Positions 1-9,241 of a stretch of DNA of 64,000 nucleotides are shown here, piece by piece; within the stretch, counting starts at the first letter, position 1, and every line of letters starts with the position of its first letter. The position numbers and the translations under genes are program-made. Under the pieces are notes generated by a model, which saw only the letters and a list, made by a program, of their open reading frames with translations, made no database searches and was not told where the DNA came from. This DNA comes from Pseudomonas syringae (GTDB taxonomy: Bacteria; Pseudomonadota; Gammaproteobacteria; Pseudomonadales; Pseudomonadaceae): contig NZ_WKCB01000009.1 of NCBI RefSeq assembly GCF_021606685.1, positions 1-64,000 of the forward strand, in the 5' to 3' direction.

Positions 1-551
1 GGCGGGGGGGCGCTGGGCGGCTTGGCGGTCAGCGACGTGATCTTGATCAGCAGTGCCAGATGGCCGCCGTCCAGGTAATTGAGCTGGTTGTTCTTGGTGC
101 GCACGCCCGTCTGGCTCAAGTGTTCGCTGGCGATCACACTGCCGTTGCTGTCGAACTGGTTGATCCAAAAGTCCGCGTCGATGTCGGTAAAACGCCCCAG
201 CTGCAGGCTCAAAACGCCCTCGATGGGGAATTGACCGAACTGTTCCTGCCCGTCGGTGATCGCCACCTTCACTGGCTGATCGCCGAGGTTCTGCTCCCAG
301 GCCTTGTGCGCCAGCACGGTGTAGCTGCTGTCGCCACGCAATTTGTCGACGATAGTGCTCAGGCGCGGCGGGCTCATTTTATCGCCCAGGCGCACGGCGC
401 CAGCATCCCAGTTTTCCGGCGCGGCGCGGCTGTTGATCACCGGCTCGGCGTTCTGGCGTACCAGGATCATTTCCACCTGGTACGGGCTGTCGGCGAACGC
501 CGCAGGTGCCACTACCAGCAACGTCAGGCTCAAAATGCGGAACAGGCGCAT
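1..551 (-). CDS. CsiV-family protein, partial
   Basis: The 5' part of a gene whose 3' end lies beyond the left edge. Translation from the ATG at 551 gives a Sec signal peptide (about residues 1-20, ending AFA before DSPYQVEMILV) and at least 160 residues of mature protein. The N-terminal pattern and the place directly downstream of mfd fit the CsiV family, small periplasmic proteins linked to peptidoglycan and the cell envelope. The start is 11 bp after the mfd stop, so the two are probably co-transcribed. The family call is from sequence resemblance and position; no catalytic motif is visible. Confidence 0.7.
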   Translation of the reverse strand, partial: MRLFRILSLTLLVVAPAAFADSPYQVEMILVRQNAEPVINSRAAPENWDAGAVRLGDKMSPPRLSTIVDKLRGDSSYTVLAHKAWEQNLGDQPVKVAITDGQEQFGQFPIEGVLSLQLGRFTDIDADFWINQFDSNGSVIASEHLSQTGVRTKNNQLNYLDGGHLALLIKITSLTAKPPSAPP

Positions 552-562
552 TGGGGCGTCCT

Positions 563-3500
563 TCAAGCAGTTTTCGGGATGAGGCGCTCAAACAGCGCTT
601 CAAGGGTATTGAAACGTTCTTCGGCCCGTTCCATCGGCACCATGAACTTGAACAGCGTAGCCCCTTCGAACTTGTAGCGGTTGGGCTGGCCCTGGATCAG
701 CTTGATCAGCACCAGCGGGTCCACCGGGGTCTGCGCTTCGAATTCGATGCGCCCGCCCTGCGGCCCGGCGTCGACCTTCTTGATGCCCAACTGCTCGGCC
801 TGCAATTTGAGCAGCGTCAGGCGCACCAGGTTCTTGGTCGGTTCCGGCAACAGGCCGAAGCGGTCGATCATCTCGACTTGCAGGTCCTTGAGGCCGTCCT
901 CGTCGGTGGCCGAGGCGATGCGCTTGTACAGGATCAACCGCGCATGCACGTCCGGCAGGTAGTCTTCGGGAATCAACGCCGGCAGCCGCAGGTTAATTTC
1001 CGGGCCGCCGCCCAGCGGTTGGTCGAGGTTCGGTTGCTCGCCTTTGCGGATGGCTTTCACCGCGCGCTCGAGCATCTCCATATACAGGGTGAAGCCCACG
1101 GCCTGGATCTGCCCGCTCTGGCCGTCGCCCAGCAGTTCGCCGGCGCCACGGATTTCCAGGTCGTTGGTGGCCAGCACAAAACCGGCGCCGAGGTCCTGGG
1201 TATTGGCGATGGCTTCCAGGCGCTTTTCGGCGTCGGAGGTGATCTGCTGGCGTGGCGGCGTGAGCAAGTAAGCGTAGGCCTGGTGATGGCTGCGCCCGAC
1301 CCGACCGCGCAGCTGGTGCAGCTGTGCGAGGCCGAACTTGTCGGCGCGCTCGATGATGATGGTGTTGGCGCTCGGCACGTCGATGCCGGTCTCGATGATG
1401 GTCGAGGCGATCAGCACGTTGAAGCGCTTGTGGTAGAAGTCGCTCATCACCTGTTCGAGTTCGCGCTCGCGCATCTGCCCGTGGCCGATGGCGATGCGCG
1501 CTTCCGGCACCAGTTCGGCGAGGTCGGCGGCGCATTTCTCGATGGTTTTCACGTCGTTGTGCAGGTAGTACACCTGGCCACCACGCAGCAGTTCACGCAG
1601 CAGCGCTTCCTTGACCGTGCTTTTGTTCTGTTCCATGACGAAGGTGCGCACCGACAAGCGCCGAGCCGGCGGCGTGGCGATGATCGACAAGTCGCGCATG
1701 CCCGACACTGCCATGTTCAGCGTGCGCGGAATCGGCGTGGCGGTGAGGGTGAGGATGTCGACTTCGCTGCGCAGGGCCTTGAGCTGTTCTTTTTGACGCA
1801 CACCAAAGCGGTGTTCTTCGTCGATGATGACCAGGCCCAGGTTCTTGATCTTCACATCGTCCGACAGCAGCTTATGGGTGCCAATTACGATGTCGATCTT
1901 GCCTTCGGCGAGGTCGGCGACGGCGGCATTCACTTCCTTGGCGGACTTGAAGCGGCTCATCACCTCGACGGTCACCGGCCAGTCGGCGAAGCGGTCGCGA
2001 AAGCTGTTGTAGTGCTGTTGGGCAAGCAGGGTGGTCGGCACCAGGATTGCCACCTGGCGCCCGCCGTGCACGGCAATGAAGGCTGCACGCATGGCCACTT
2101 CGGTCTTGCCGAAACCTACGTCGCCGCACACCAGGCGGTCCATCGGCTTGGGCGCCAGCATGTCGGCGCGTACGGCTTCGATGGTGGTTTGCTGGTCCGG
2201 GGTTTCTTCGAACGCAAAGCCGGCGCTGAACGTGGCGTAATCGGCTTTCGGGTCGGCAAAGGCATAACCTTCGCGGGCGGCGCGGCGGGCATAGATGTCG
2301 AGCAGTTCGGCGGCCACGTCGCGCACTTGTTCGGCGGCCTTGCGCTTGGCTTTCTGCCAGGTCTCGGAGCCCAGGCGATGCAACGGCGCCAGGGCGTCGT
2401 CGCTGCCGGTGTAGCGGGCGATCAGGTGCAGGCTGGCGACCGGCACGTAGAGCTTGGCGCCCTCGGCGTATTCCATGGTGAGGAATTCGGCGGCCTGGTT
2501 GTCGATCTCCAGGGTCTGCAGGCCGAGGTAGCGGCCCACCCCGTGGTCGATATGCACCACCGGCGCGCCTTCGCGCAATTCAGTGAGGTTCTTGATCACC
2601 GCGTCGTTGTTGGCATCTGCACGCTTTTCGCGGCGACGGCGCTGCATCACGCGTTGGCCGAACAGCGGGCTTTCGGCGATCAGCGCCAAGGCCGGGTCGT
2701 CCAGCAGCAAGCCTTCATCCAGCGGCGCGATGGTGATCGCCAGGCGCTCTTTGCTCTTGACGAAGTCCGGCCAGCTGTCGACGGTTTTCGGGCGCAACTT
2801 GAGGCGCTCGAGCAACTCCAGCAGCACTTCGCGACGGCCGGCGGATTCGGCGGTAAACAGCACGCGGCCAGGGAACTCTGCGAGGAAGTTGGACAGCGCT
2901 TCCAGCGGTTGTGTGGCCTTGGCCTGGATCGACAGGTCCGGCAAGGTCCCCGCCGGGAAACGTTCACGGCCACTGCCGGCGTCCACGTCCTGTTGGCTGG
3001 CGACCACGCGCGGCCAGCTTTTGAGGCGCGCAAAGCAGTCTTCCACCGGCAGGAACAGCTCGGCAGGCGGTAATAAAGGACGCGAGGGGTCAACGCGGCG
3101 CTCTTCATAACGGTTGCGCACGTCGTTCCAGAAGTTCTCCGCGGCCTGCTCGATGCCCGGCAACGAGAACACTTGGGTGTCTTGGGGCAGGTAGTCGAAC
3201 AGGGTGGAGGTTTCATCGAAAAACAGCGGCAGGTAGTACTCGATACCCGCTGGTGTAATCCCGCTGCTCAGGTCCTGAAAGATCGGGCAGCGGCGGAAGT
3301 CCACATCAAAGCGTTCACGGAAACGCGCCTTGAAGCGCGTGACCGCGTCTTTTTGCAGCGGGAATTCCCGCGCCGGCAACAGCTTGATCGACTCCACTTT
3401 ATCGATGGAGCGCTGGTTGTCCGGGTCGAAGGTGCGCAACGTCTCGATTTCGTCATCGAACAGGTCGATGCGATACGGCAATTTGCTGCCCATCGGGAAC

Positions 3501-4012
3501 AAGTCGATCAGTGCGCCGCGCACCGCGAACTCGCCGTGTTCGTACACCGTGTCGACGCAGCGGTAGCCACTGGCCTCCAGGCGCGTGCGCATCTGTTCCA
3601 CATCGAGCTTCTGGCCGACGTCCAGCACCAGGCTGCTGCCCAGCAAGAACTTGGTCGGTGCCAGGCGATGCAGGGCCGTGGTGATCGGTACCACCAGCAC
3701 GCCGTGGGCCAGTTCCGGCAGGCGGTACAGGCTCGCGATGCGCTGCGAGATGATGTCCTGGTGCGGCGAGAACAGGTCGTAGGGCAGGGTTTCCCAGTCG
3801 GGAAAGTGCAGCACGGGCAAATCGGGGGCGAAGAAGCTCAGCTCCTGCTCCAACCGTTCGGCACTTTGGCTGTCGGCGGTGAGCAGCAGGGTAAAGCGCT
3901 TGGCTGCGCTGGCAGCCTCGGCGATGGCCAGGCTCAGGGCTGCACCGGGCAGGTTGCCCCAGTGCTGTTTACCTGCCGCGGCAGGGAGAAGCGGTAGACG
4001 CAGAACGGGCAC
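563..4012 (-). CDS. mfd: Transcription-repair coupling factor Mfd
   Basis: Full-length Mfd (1149 aa). Mfd removes RNA polymerase stalled at DNA lesions and recruits UvrA for nucleotide excision repair. Visible parts, in order: the N-terminal UvrB-like region (PVLHFPDWETLPYD), a CarD-like RNA polymerase interaction domain (VVHIDHGVGRYLGL), the translocase with Walker A (GDVGFGKTE) and DEEH box (IIDEEHRFG), helicase motif VI (QLRGRVGRS) and the TRCF C-terminal domain. The start is a GTG at 4012, where PVLRLPLLP begins; a weak TTGGAG lies about 11 nt upstream. It probably forms an operon with the csiV-like gene. Confidence 0.97.
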   Translation of the reverse strand: MPVLRLPLLPAAAGKQHWGNLPGAALSLAIAEAASAAKRFTLLLTADSQSAERLEQELSFFAPDLPVLHFPDWETLPYDLFSPHQDIISQRIASLYRLPELAHGVLVVPITTALHRLAPTKFLLGSSLVLDVGQKLDVEQMRTRLEASGYRCVDTVYEHGEFAVRGALIDLFPMGSKLPYRIDLFDDEIETLRTFDPDNQRSIDKVESIKLLPAREFPLQKDAVTRFKARFRERFDVDFRRCPIFQDLSSGITPAGIEYYLPLFFDETSTLFDYLPQDTQVFSLPGIEQAAENFWNDVRNRYEERRVDPSRPLLPPAELFLPVEDCFARLKSWPRVVASQQDVDAGSGRERFPAGTLPDLSIQAKATQPLEALSNFLAEFPGRVLFTAESAGRREVLLELLERLKLRPKTVDSWPDFVKSKERLAITIAPLDEGLLLDDPALALIAESPLFGQRVMQRRRREKRADANNDAVIKNLTELREGAPVVHIDHGVGRYLGLQTLEIDNQAAEFLTMEYAEGAKLYVPVASLHLIARYTGSDDALAPLHRLGSETWQKAKRKAAEQVRDVAAELLDIYARRAAREGYAFADPKADYATFSAGFAFEETPDQQTTIEAVRADMLAPKPMDRLVCGDVGFGKTEVAMRAAFIAVHGGRQVAILVPTTLLAQQHYNSFRDRFADWPVTVEVMSRFKSAKEVNAAVADLAEGKIDIVIGTHKLLSDDVKIKNLGLVIIDEEHRFGVRQKEQLKALRSEVDILTLTATPIPRTLNMAVSGMRDLSIIATPPARRLSVRTFVMEQNKSTVKEALLRELLRGGQVYYLHNDVKTIEKCAADLAELVPEARIAIGHGQMRERELEQVMSDFYHKRFNVLIASTIIETGIDVPSANTIIIERADKFGLAQLHQLRGRVGRSHHQAYAYLLTPPRQQITSDAEKRLEAIANTQDLGAGFVLATNDLEIRGAGELLGDGQSGQIQAVGFTLYMEMLERAVKAIRKGEQPNLDQPLGGGPEINLRLPALIPEDYLPDVHARLILYKRIASATDEDGLKDLQVEMIDRFGLLPEPTKNLVRLTLLKLQAEQLGIKKVDAGPQGGRIEFEAQTPVDPLVLIKLIQGQPNRYKFEGATLFKFMVPMERAEERFNTLEALFERLIPKTA

Positions 4013-4299
4013 GGAAGGTTGAGCTCCAAGCGTTGCGACAAAGTCGGTAATTGTAGCGGTCCGAGGTGCCGCCTGTCAGTTGCTGACTGTGCCTATTACG
4101 GTTTGTAGGAAATGTAGTGGCTAAGACAAACAATGGCGTGTTTTGACTCAATATGTAGTGCCATTTTGCGCGTATGTTTCGGAGGGTTACGGACAAGTCA
4201 GCGTAGGCGCTTGACTAGTGGCCTTCTGGAACCCGCGTATTTACTGGGCTGCAGAGGGGCGTTGATTTTTGGCAAGGGTTTTTTGTTGTGGAGCGCGCA
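4013..4299. other. Intergenic region between divergent mfd and gap
   Basis: No credible gene here. The stretch has lower GC than the flanking genes and carries the promoter region of mfd. I see no tRNA, strong hairpin or conserved RNA. The gap promoter lies at its right end and is listed separately. Confidence 0.5.
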
Positions 4300-4328
4300 T
4301 TGCTCCGAGGGCAGTCGGGCGGCATAAT
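4300..4328 (+). promoter_or_regulatory. Sigma-70 promoter of gap
   Basis: TTGCTC (4300-4305) and CATAAT (4323-4328) are separated by exactly 17 bp. Transcription would start near 4335, leaving a leader of about 30 nt. Confidence 0.6.
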
Positions 4329-4367
4329 GTAGCCCCTTTTTTCAGCCCCTACATGTGGAAGGTTCCC

Positions 4368-5816
4368 GTGACTCAGAAGCCCGACCAGTGTCTTGGTGAA
4401 TGGATCGACCGTGAAGCACTCGCAGAAGCGATGATCCCGCTTATCGGTCAGCTGTACCGCAATAACAATGTGGTGAGCTCGATCTATGGCCGCAGCCTGA
4501 TCAACCAGTCAGTCATCGCGATTCTCAAGGCGCATCGCTTTGCTCGCCATCGTTCTGCCGACGACAGCGAACTCTCCGTCCACGAAACATTCCCCCTGCT
4601 TAAAGCCATGAGCGAGCTCAAGCTCGGCGCGGCTTCGGTTGACCTGGGCAAGCTGGCCTACAAATTCCGCAAGGAAGGCGCTGGTCGCAGCGCCGAGCAG
4701 TTCGTGCGTGAAGAAATGGCCGAAGTGGTTGGCCAGCAAAACGCCGCTGCCCGCAAAGGCACCGACGTGGTGCTGTACGGCTTCGGTCGTATCGGCCGCC
4801 TGCTGGCGCGCATCCTGATCGAAAAAACCGGTGGCGGCGACGGCCTGCGCCTGCGTGCCATTGTGGTGCGCAAGGGCGCCGAGAACGACCTGACCAAGCG
4901 CGCCAGCCTGCTGCGTCGCGACTCGGTACACGGTCCGTTCAACGGCACCATCGTCATCGACGAAGAAAACAACACCATCACCGCCAACGGTAACCTGATC
5001 CAGGTGATCTACGCGAAGAACCCGACTGAGGTGGACTACACCCAGTACGGCATCAAGGACGCCCTGCTGGTGGACAACACCGGCGTATGGCGTGACGCCG
5101 AGGGCCTGGGCCAGCACCTGGCCTGCCCGGGTATCGACCGCGTTGTCCTCACCGCGCCTGGCAAGGGCAAGCTGAAGAACATCGTGCATGGCATCAACCA
5201 TGGCGAAATCACGGCTGACGACAAGATCGTGTCCGCCGCTTCCTGCACCACCAACGCCATTGTGCCGGTGCTGAAGGCAGTGAATGACAAGTTCGGTATC
5301 GTTAACGGCCACGTTGAAACCGTTCACTCGTACACCAACGACCAGAACCTGATCGACAACTTCCACAAAGGCGATCGCCGTGGCCGTAGCGCCGCGTTGA
5401 ACATGGTGATCACCGAGACCGGTGCTGCTACCGCTGCCGCCAAGGCCCTGCCAGAACTGGCCGGCAAGCTGACCGGTAACGCGATCCGCGTACCGACGCC
5501 GAACGTGTCGATGGCCATTCTCAACCTCAACCTTGAGAACGCCGCCACCCGTGAAGAGATGAACGAGTACCTGCGCTACATGGCGCTGCACTCCGATCTG
5601 CATAAGCAAATCGACTTCGTCAACTCGCAGGAAGTGGTCTCCACCGACTTCGTTGGCTCGCGCCACGCCGGTGTAGTGGACGCGGAAGCGACCATTAGCC
5701 AGGACAACCGCGTTGTGCTGTACGTTTGGTACGACAACGAGTTCGGCTACAGCTGCCAGGTGGTTCGCGTGATGGAAGACATGGCTGGGGTCAACCCGCC
5801 TGCGTTTCCGCGCTAA
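4368..5816 (+). CDS. gap: Glyceraldehyde-3-phosphate dehydrogenase with N-terminal extension
   Basis: NAD(P)-dependent glyceraldehyde-3-phosphate dehydrogenase of central carbon metabolism. The Rossmann motif YGFGRIGRLLARIL begins only at about residue 137, so roughly 130 residues precede the standard fold. This long form (482 aa) is known in pseudomonads. The active-site Cys lies in SAASCTTNA (C293 from this start). I chose the GTG at 4368 because GGAAGG lies 5 nt upstream; an in-frame ATG at 4353 adds five residues (MWKVP) but has no ribosome-binding site. It is a single gene with its own promoter and terminator. Confidence 0.93.
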   Translation: MTQKPDQCLGEWIDREALAEAMIPLIGQLYRNNNVVSSIYGRSLINQSVIAILKAHRFARHRSADDSELSVHETFPLLKAMSELKLGAASVDLGKLAYKFRKEGAGRSAEQFVREEMAEVVGQQNAAARKGTDVVLYGFGRIGRLLARILIEKTGGGDGLRLRAIVVRKGAENDLTKRASLLRRDSVHGPFNGTIVIDEENNTITANGNLIQVIYAKNPTEVDYTQYGIKDALLVDNTGVWRDAEGLGQHLACPGIDRVVLTAPGKGKLKNIVHGINHGEITADDKIVSAASCTTNAIVPVLKAVNDKFGIVNGHVETVHSYTNDQNLIDNFHKGDRRGRSAALNMVITETGAATAAAKALPELAGKLTGNAIRVPTPNVSMAILNLNLENAATREEMNEYLRYMALHSDLHKQIDFVNSQEVVSTDFVGSRHAGVVDAEATISQDNRVVLYVWYDNEFGYSCQVVRVMEDMAGVNPPAFPR

Positions 5817-5832
5817 GCATTAGCGGCCGATG

Positions 5833-5863
5833 AAAAAGCCCCGACTGGTTCGGGGCTTTTTTT
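5833..5863 (+). terminator. Rho-independent terminator of gap
   Basis: An 11-bp perfect stem (AAAAGCCCCGA / TCGGGGCTTTT) with a 5-nt loop is followed by T residues, 20 bp after the gap stop. Confidence 0.9.
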
Positions 5864-5895
5864 GTGCCCGTGGTTTTTTGGCTGGCTGTAAGGGC

Positions 5896-5990
5896 CTCAT
5901 CGGGGGCAAGCCCCCTCCCACATTTGGACCGTGTTTCTTCAGGATATACGCGGTCGAAATGTGGGGGCGGGCTTGCTCGCGAAGGCGGTA
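5896..5990. repeat. Inverted REP pair (REPIN)
   Basis: Two inverted REP units: ATCGGGGGCAAGCCCCCTCC at the left and a variant GTGGGGGCGGGCTTGCTCGC at the right, with about 30 bp of unrelated sequence between. It lies between the gap terminator and the stop of the next gene. Confidence 0.85.
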
Positions 5991-6010
5991 GTTCAGTCGG
6001 CGCAAATCTC

Positions 6011-6544
6011 TCAATTCAGCAATTTGCTGCGCAACTCCTCGGATAAACCCTTGGGCGCCAGCCAGATCCCCAGGTAAGCCCGCGCCAGCTCTTCATCGCG
6101 ACTGCTGAACACCACCTGGCCGTTGATCTCCAGGTTCAACCCACGCCCCGGATGAAAATCCAGGGCGTAGCGATCTCCAGCCTGAATGTTGCGAAAACGG
6201 GCATGCAGATTTTGCAGTTCCGGTTTCAAGCGTTCGCTGGTTTGCTGACGCTCCAGTGTGGCTGTGGCGGCTTTGATCACATCGTTGCGGTGAATGTCGC
6301 GAAAGTAATACAGCGTCAGGCGTAGCGCCTTTTGCTGGTCCCAGGCTTGCTTTGCGCTCAGGTTCGCCGGGGCATACAGCGCGGCGGCGTAGACATCGGC
6401 CCAGAGGTAGGTGAGCACCGCCTGATTTTTAAGGGCCAGTTCCTGAGCGGTGGACGGGAAACCCGCTTGCTTGACGCGATCCGCCTCATCGGCGTGGGCG
6501 CTGATCGACAACAGCAGCAATAAACCGATAAACACATGCCGCAT
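6011..6544 (-). CDS. Chalcone isomerase-like periplasmic protein
   Basis: A 177-aa protein with a clear Sec signal peptide (MRHVFIGLLLLLSISAHA, cut before DEADRVKQAG). The mature part (YLWADVYAAALYAP, LRLTLYYFRDI, DRYALDFHPGRGL) resembles the bacterial chalcone-isomerase-like family, which has the fold but no shown flavonoid chemistry. Function is unknown; I would not assign an enzyme activity. AGGA lies 9 nt upstream of the ATG. It is divergent from apbE with a 64-bp gap. Confidence 0.75.
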   Translation of the reverse strand: MRHVFIGLLLLLSISAHADEADRVKQAGFPSTAQELALKNQAVLTYLWADVYAAALYAPANLSAKQAWDQQKALRLTLYYFRDIHRNDVIKAATATLERQQTSERLKPELQNLHARFRNIQAGDRYALDFHPGRGLNLEINGQVVFSSRDEELARAYLGIWLAPKGLSEELRSKLLN

Positions 6545-6608
6545 AATGGCTCGTCCTGAAAAGGTGCGTGCCTACAGGTTAATTCAATTTTCGGCAACGG
6601 CAGGGGTT

Positions 6609-7616
6609 ATGCGTAATCTGCGTGAAATCGCGATGGGGTGCGGGTTTGCGTTGCTGGCGGGGTGCGGCGACGGGTTAGAGCAGTTTGGCGGGCCGACCAT
6701 GGGCAGTACCTACTCGATCCAGTACGTCAGAACGGCGAGCAGCCCGAGTACAAAAGCGCTTCAGCGCCAGGTGGAACGTATTCTGGGCGACGTCGACCAG
6801 CAATTTTCGACCTACCGCAGCGACTCTGTGATCGAGGGCTTCAACCGTCTGCCAGCGAACAGCTGCCAGCCGATGCCCGAGCCGGTCCTGCAACTGGTGC
6901 GCACCGGCGAGCAACTGTCCCAGGCCAGCGGTGGCGCGTTTGACCTGACAGTGGAGCCGCTGCTGAACCTGTGGGGTTTTGGCCCTCAGGCACGTGAGCT
7001 GAAGGTGCCGGATGCCGCCGCACTGGCCCAGGTGCGCCAGCGGGTCGGCTACCAGCATTTGCGCATCGAGGGCGAGCAGTTGTGCAAGGACGCCGCTGTC
7101 GCAGTCGACTTCAACAGCATCGCTGCGGGCTACGCGGTGGACCGCATCGCCGCTTTGCTCGGTAGCCAAGGCATCCGCAGCTACCTTGTCGAAGCCACCG
7201 GCGAACTCAAGGCTGTGGGCCGCAAACCTGACGGCTCGCCGTGGCGCATCGCCCTGGAGGAGCCCCGCGACGATCGACAGGTCGCCGAAAGAATCATCCC
7301 AGTGGATGGCGTGGGTGTGTCCACATCAGGTGACTATCGCAATTATTTCCAGCAGGATGGTCGGCGTTATTCCCACACGCTGGATGCGCGCACCGGTGCG
7401 CCGATCACCCATCGACTGGCATCGGTGACGGTGCTTCAACCTTCGGCGCTGGCGGCCGATGGCCTGTCGACGTTATTGCTGATTCTCGGGCCTGAGCAAG
7501 GCTGGGCCTACGCCGAACAGCAGCACATCGCCGCGTTTTTTGTGATGCGTGAGGGGGAGGGTTTCGTCACACGCAGTAACAAGGCATTCGACCAGCTGAC
7601 GGCGGTAAAACCGTAA
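6609..7616 (+). CDS. apbE: FAD:protein FMN transferase ApbE, lipoprotein
   Basis: ApbE (335 aa) joins FMN from FAD to Thr or Ser residues of flavoproteins such as NqrB, NqrC and RnfG, in the periplasm. A lipoprotein signal is present: LLAGC puts the lipidated Cys about 20 residues in. Family motifs: PTMGSTYSI, SGGAFDLTVEPL, VDFNSIAAGYAVDR, VGVSTSGDYRNYF and YSHTLDARTGAPI, the last two being the flavin and metal-binding region. The ATG at 6609 is preceded by CAGGGG; upstream codons would destroy the lipoprotein signal. No Nqr or Rnf gene lies in the window. Confidence 0.92.
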   Translation: MRNLREIAMGCGFALLAGCGDGLEQFGGPTMGSTYSIQYVRTASSPSTKALQRQVERILGDVDQQFSTYRSDSVIEGFNRLPANSCQPMPEPVLQLVRTGEQLSQASGGAFDLTVEPLLNLWGFGPQARELKVPDAAALAQVRQRVGYQHLRIEGEQLCKDAAVAVDFNSIAAGYAVDRIAALLGSQGIRSYLVEATGELKAVGRKPDGSPWRIALEEPRDDRQVAERIIPVDGVGVSTSGDYRNYFQQDGRRYSHTLDARTGAPITHRLASVTVLQPSALAADGLSTLLLILGPEQGWAYAEQQHIAAFFVMREGEGFVTRSNKAFDQLTAVKP

Positions 7617-7664
7617 TCAGCGCCCTGTAGTAAAGGCAAAACTGGCCTACGACGCGACCAAGGG

Positions 7665-7693
7665 TTAATGTGCGCGGCGTTGAGCCTTATATA
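7665..7693 (+). promoter_or_regulatory. Possible promoter of sthA
   Basis: TTAATG (7665-7670) and TATATA (7688-7693) are spaced by 17 bp, about 110 bp before the sthA start. The -35 match is weak. Confidence 0.35.
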
Positions 7694-7804
7694 GACTGTG
7701 CCCCGGTTCACACACTTGAGCCAAATTGTCCTTCATGACCGCTGGCCGCGGCATGATTTAGCCCGGCGTCCAACCGTACGCCTGGCCTGTTCTGAGGAGT
7801 ACGC

Positions 7805-9199
7805 ATGGCTGTCTACAACTACGACGTGGTGGTACTGGGTTCCGGCCCAGCTGGAGAAGGTGCGGCGATGAACGCCGCGAAGGCAGGGCGCAAGGTGGCG
7901 ATGGTCGATAGCCGTCGCCAGGTCGGCGGTAACTGCACCCACCTGGGTACCATCCCGTCCAAGGCCTTGCGTCACTCGGTCCGCCAGATCATGCAGTTCA
8001 ACACCAACCCGATGTTCCGGGCCATTGGTGAGCCGCGCTGGTTCTCGTTCCCGGACGTATTGAAAAGCGCAGAAAAAGTCATTTCCAAACAAGTCGCCTC
8101 GCGCACCGGCTACTACGCCCGTAACCGCGTCGACCTGTTCTTCGGCACCGGCAGCTTCGCCGACGAGCAAACCATTGAAGTGGTCTGCCCCAACGGTGTG
8201 GTCGAGAAACTGGTGGCCAAGCACATCATCATCGCCACCGGCTCGCGCCCGTATCGCCCGGCGGACATCGATTTCCACCACCCGCGTATCTACGATAGCG
8301 ACACCATCCTGAGCCTGGGCCACACCCCGCGCAAACTGATCATCTACGGCGCCGGCGTGATCGGCTGTGAATACGCCTCGATCTTCAGCGGCCTGGGTGT
8401 ACTGGTGGAGCTGGTGGACAACCGCGACCAGCTGCTGAGCTTCCTCGACTCGGAAATTTCCCAGGCGTTGAGCTACCACTTCAGCAACAACAACATCACC
8501 GTGCGCCACAACGAAGAGTACGAGCGCGTCGAAGGCCTGGACAACGGGGTGATCCTGCACCTCAAGTCCGGCAAGAAGATCAAGGCCGACGCCTTGCTGT
8601 GGTGTAACGGGCGTACCGGTAACACCGACAAGCTGGGCATGGAAAACATTGGGGTCAAGGTCAACAGCCGTGGCCAGATCGAGGTAGACGAGAACTACCG
8701 CACCTGCGTGGCCAACATCTACGGTGCCGGTGACGTGATCGGCTGGCCGAGCCTGGCGAGTGCCGCGCACGACCAGGGCCGTTCGGCCGCTGGCAGCATT
8801 GTCGACAATGGCAGCTGGCGTTATGTAAACGACGTGCCGACCGGGATCTACACGATTCCCGAGATCAGCTCGATCGGCAAGAACGAGCACGAACTGACCA
8901 AGGCCAAGGTGCCTTACGAAGTGGGCAAGGCGTTCTTCAAGAGCATGGCGCGTGCACAGATCGCCGGTGAGCCGCAGGGCATGCTGAAGATTCTGTTCCA
9001 CCGTGAAACCCTGGAAGTCCTTGGCGTGCATTGCTTCGGCTACCAGGCCTCGGAGATCGTGCACATCGGCCAGGCGATCATGAACCAGCCGGGTGAACTC
9101 AATACCCTCAAGTATTTTGTAAACACCACGTTCAACTACCCGACTATGGCCGAAGCCTATCGGGTAGCGGCCTACGACGGCCTCAACCGGCTTTTTTAA
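7805..9199 (+). CDS. sthA: Soluble pyridine nucleotide transhydrogenase
   Basis: A 464-aa flavoprotein of the disulfide-reductase fold that moves hydride between NADPH and NAD+ in the cytoplasm. The FAD-binding motif [13 protein letters not shown] is at the N-terminus and the NAD motif [16 protein letters not shown] is central. Where related lipoamide dehydrogenases have a redox Cys pair, this has [17 protein letters not shown] with Thr in place of the second Cys, the SthA hallmark. AGGAG lies 5-6 nt before the ATG. It stands as a single gene. Confidence 0.96.
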   Translation: MAVYNYDVVVLGSGPAGEGAAMNAAKAGRKVAMVDSRRQVGGNCTHLGTIPSKALRHSVRQIMQFNTNPMFRAIGEPRWFSFPDVLKSAEKVISKQVASRTGYYARNRVDLFFGTGSFADEQTIEVVCPNGVVEKLVAKHIIIATGSRPYRPADIDFHHPRIYDSDTILSLGHTPRKLIIYGAGVIGCEYASIFSGLGVLVELVDNRDQLLSFLDSEISQALSYHFSNNNITVRHNEEYERVEGLDNGVILHLKSGKKIKADALLWCNGRTGNTDKLGMENIGVKVNSRGQIEVDENYRTCVANIYGAGDVIGWPSLASAAHDQGRSAAGSIVDNGSWRYVNDVPTGIYTIPEISSIGKNEHELTKAKVPYEVGKAFFKSMARAQIAGEPQGMLKILFHRETLEVLGVHCFGYQASEIVHIGQAIMNQPGELNTLKYFVNTTFNYPTMAEAYRVAAYDGLNRLF

Positions 9200-9202
9200 G
9201 CG

Positions 9203-9234
9203 GCTCCGGCCGGTGGCCTGAGCCGGCCGGGGAG
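9203..9234. terminator. GC-rich hairpin between convergent sthA and GDPD
   Basis: CCGGCCGG pairs with a second CCGGCCGG, and flanking CTC/GAG bases extend the stem. There is no T run, so it may act as a transcript end or stabiliser rather than a classical terminator. Confidence 0.4.
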
Positions 9235-9241
9235 ACCGATT

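Noticed and set aside
506..3073. 855-codon open frame on the plus strand
   Set aside because: Lies fully antisense to mfd. Its translation is low-complexity (rich in Gln, His, Ala, Val, Gly), as expected for the complement of a GC-rich gene.
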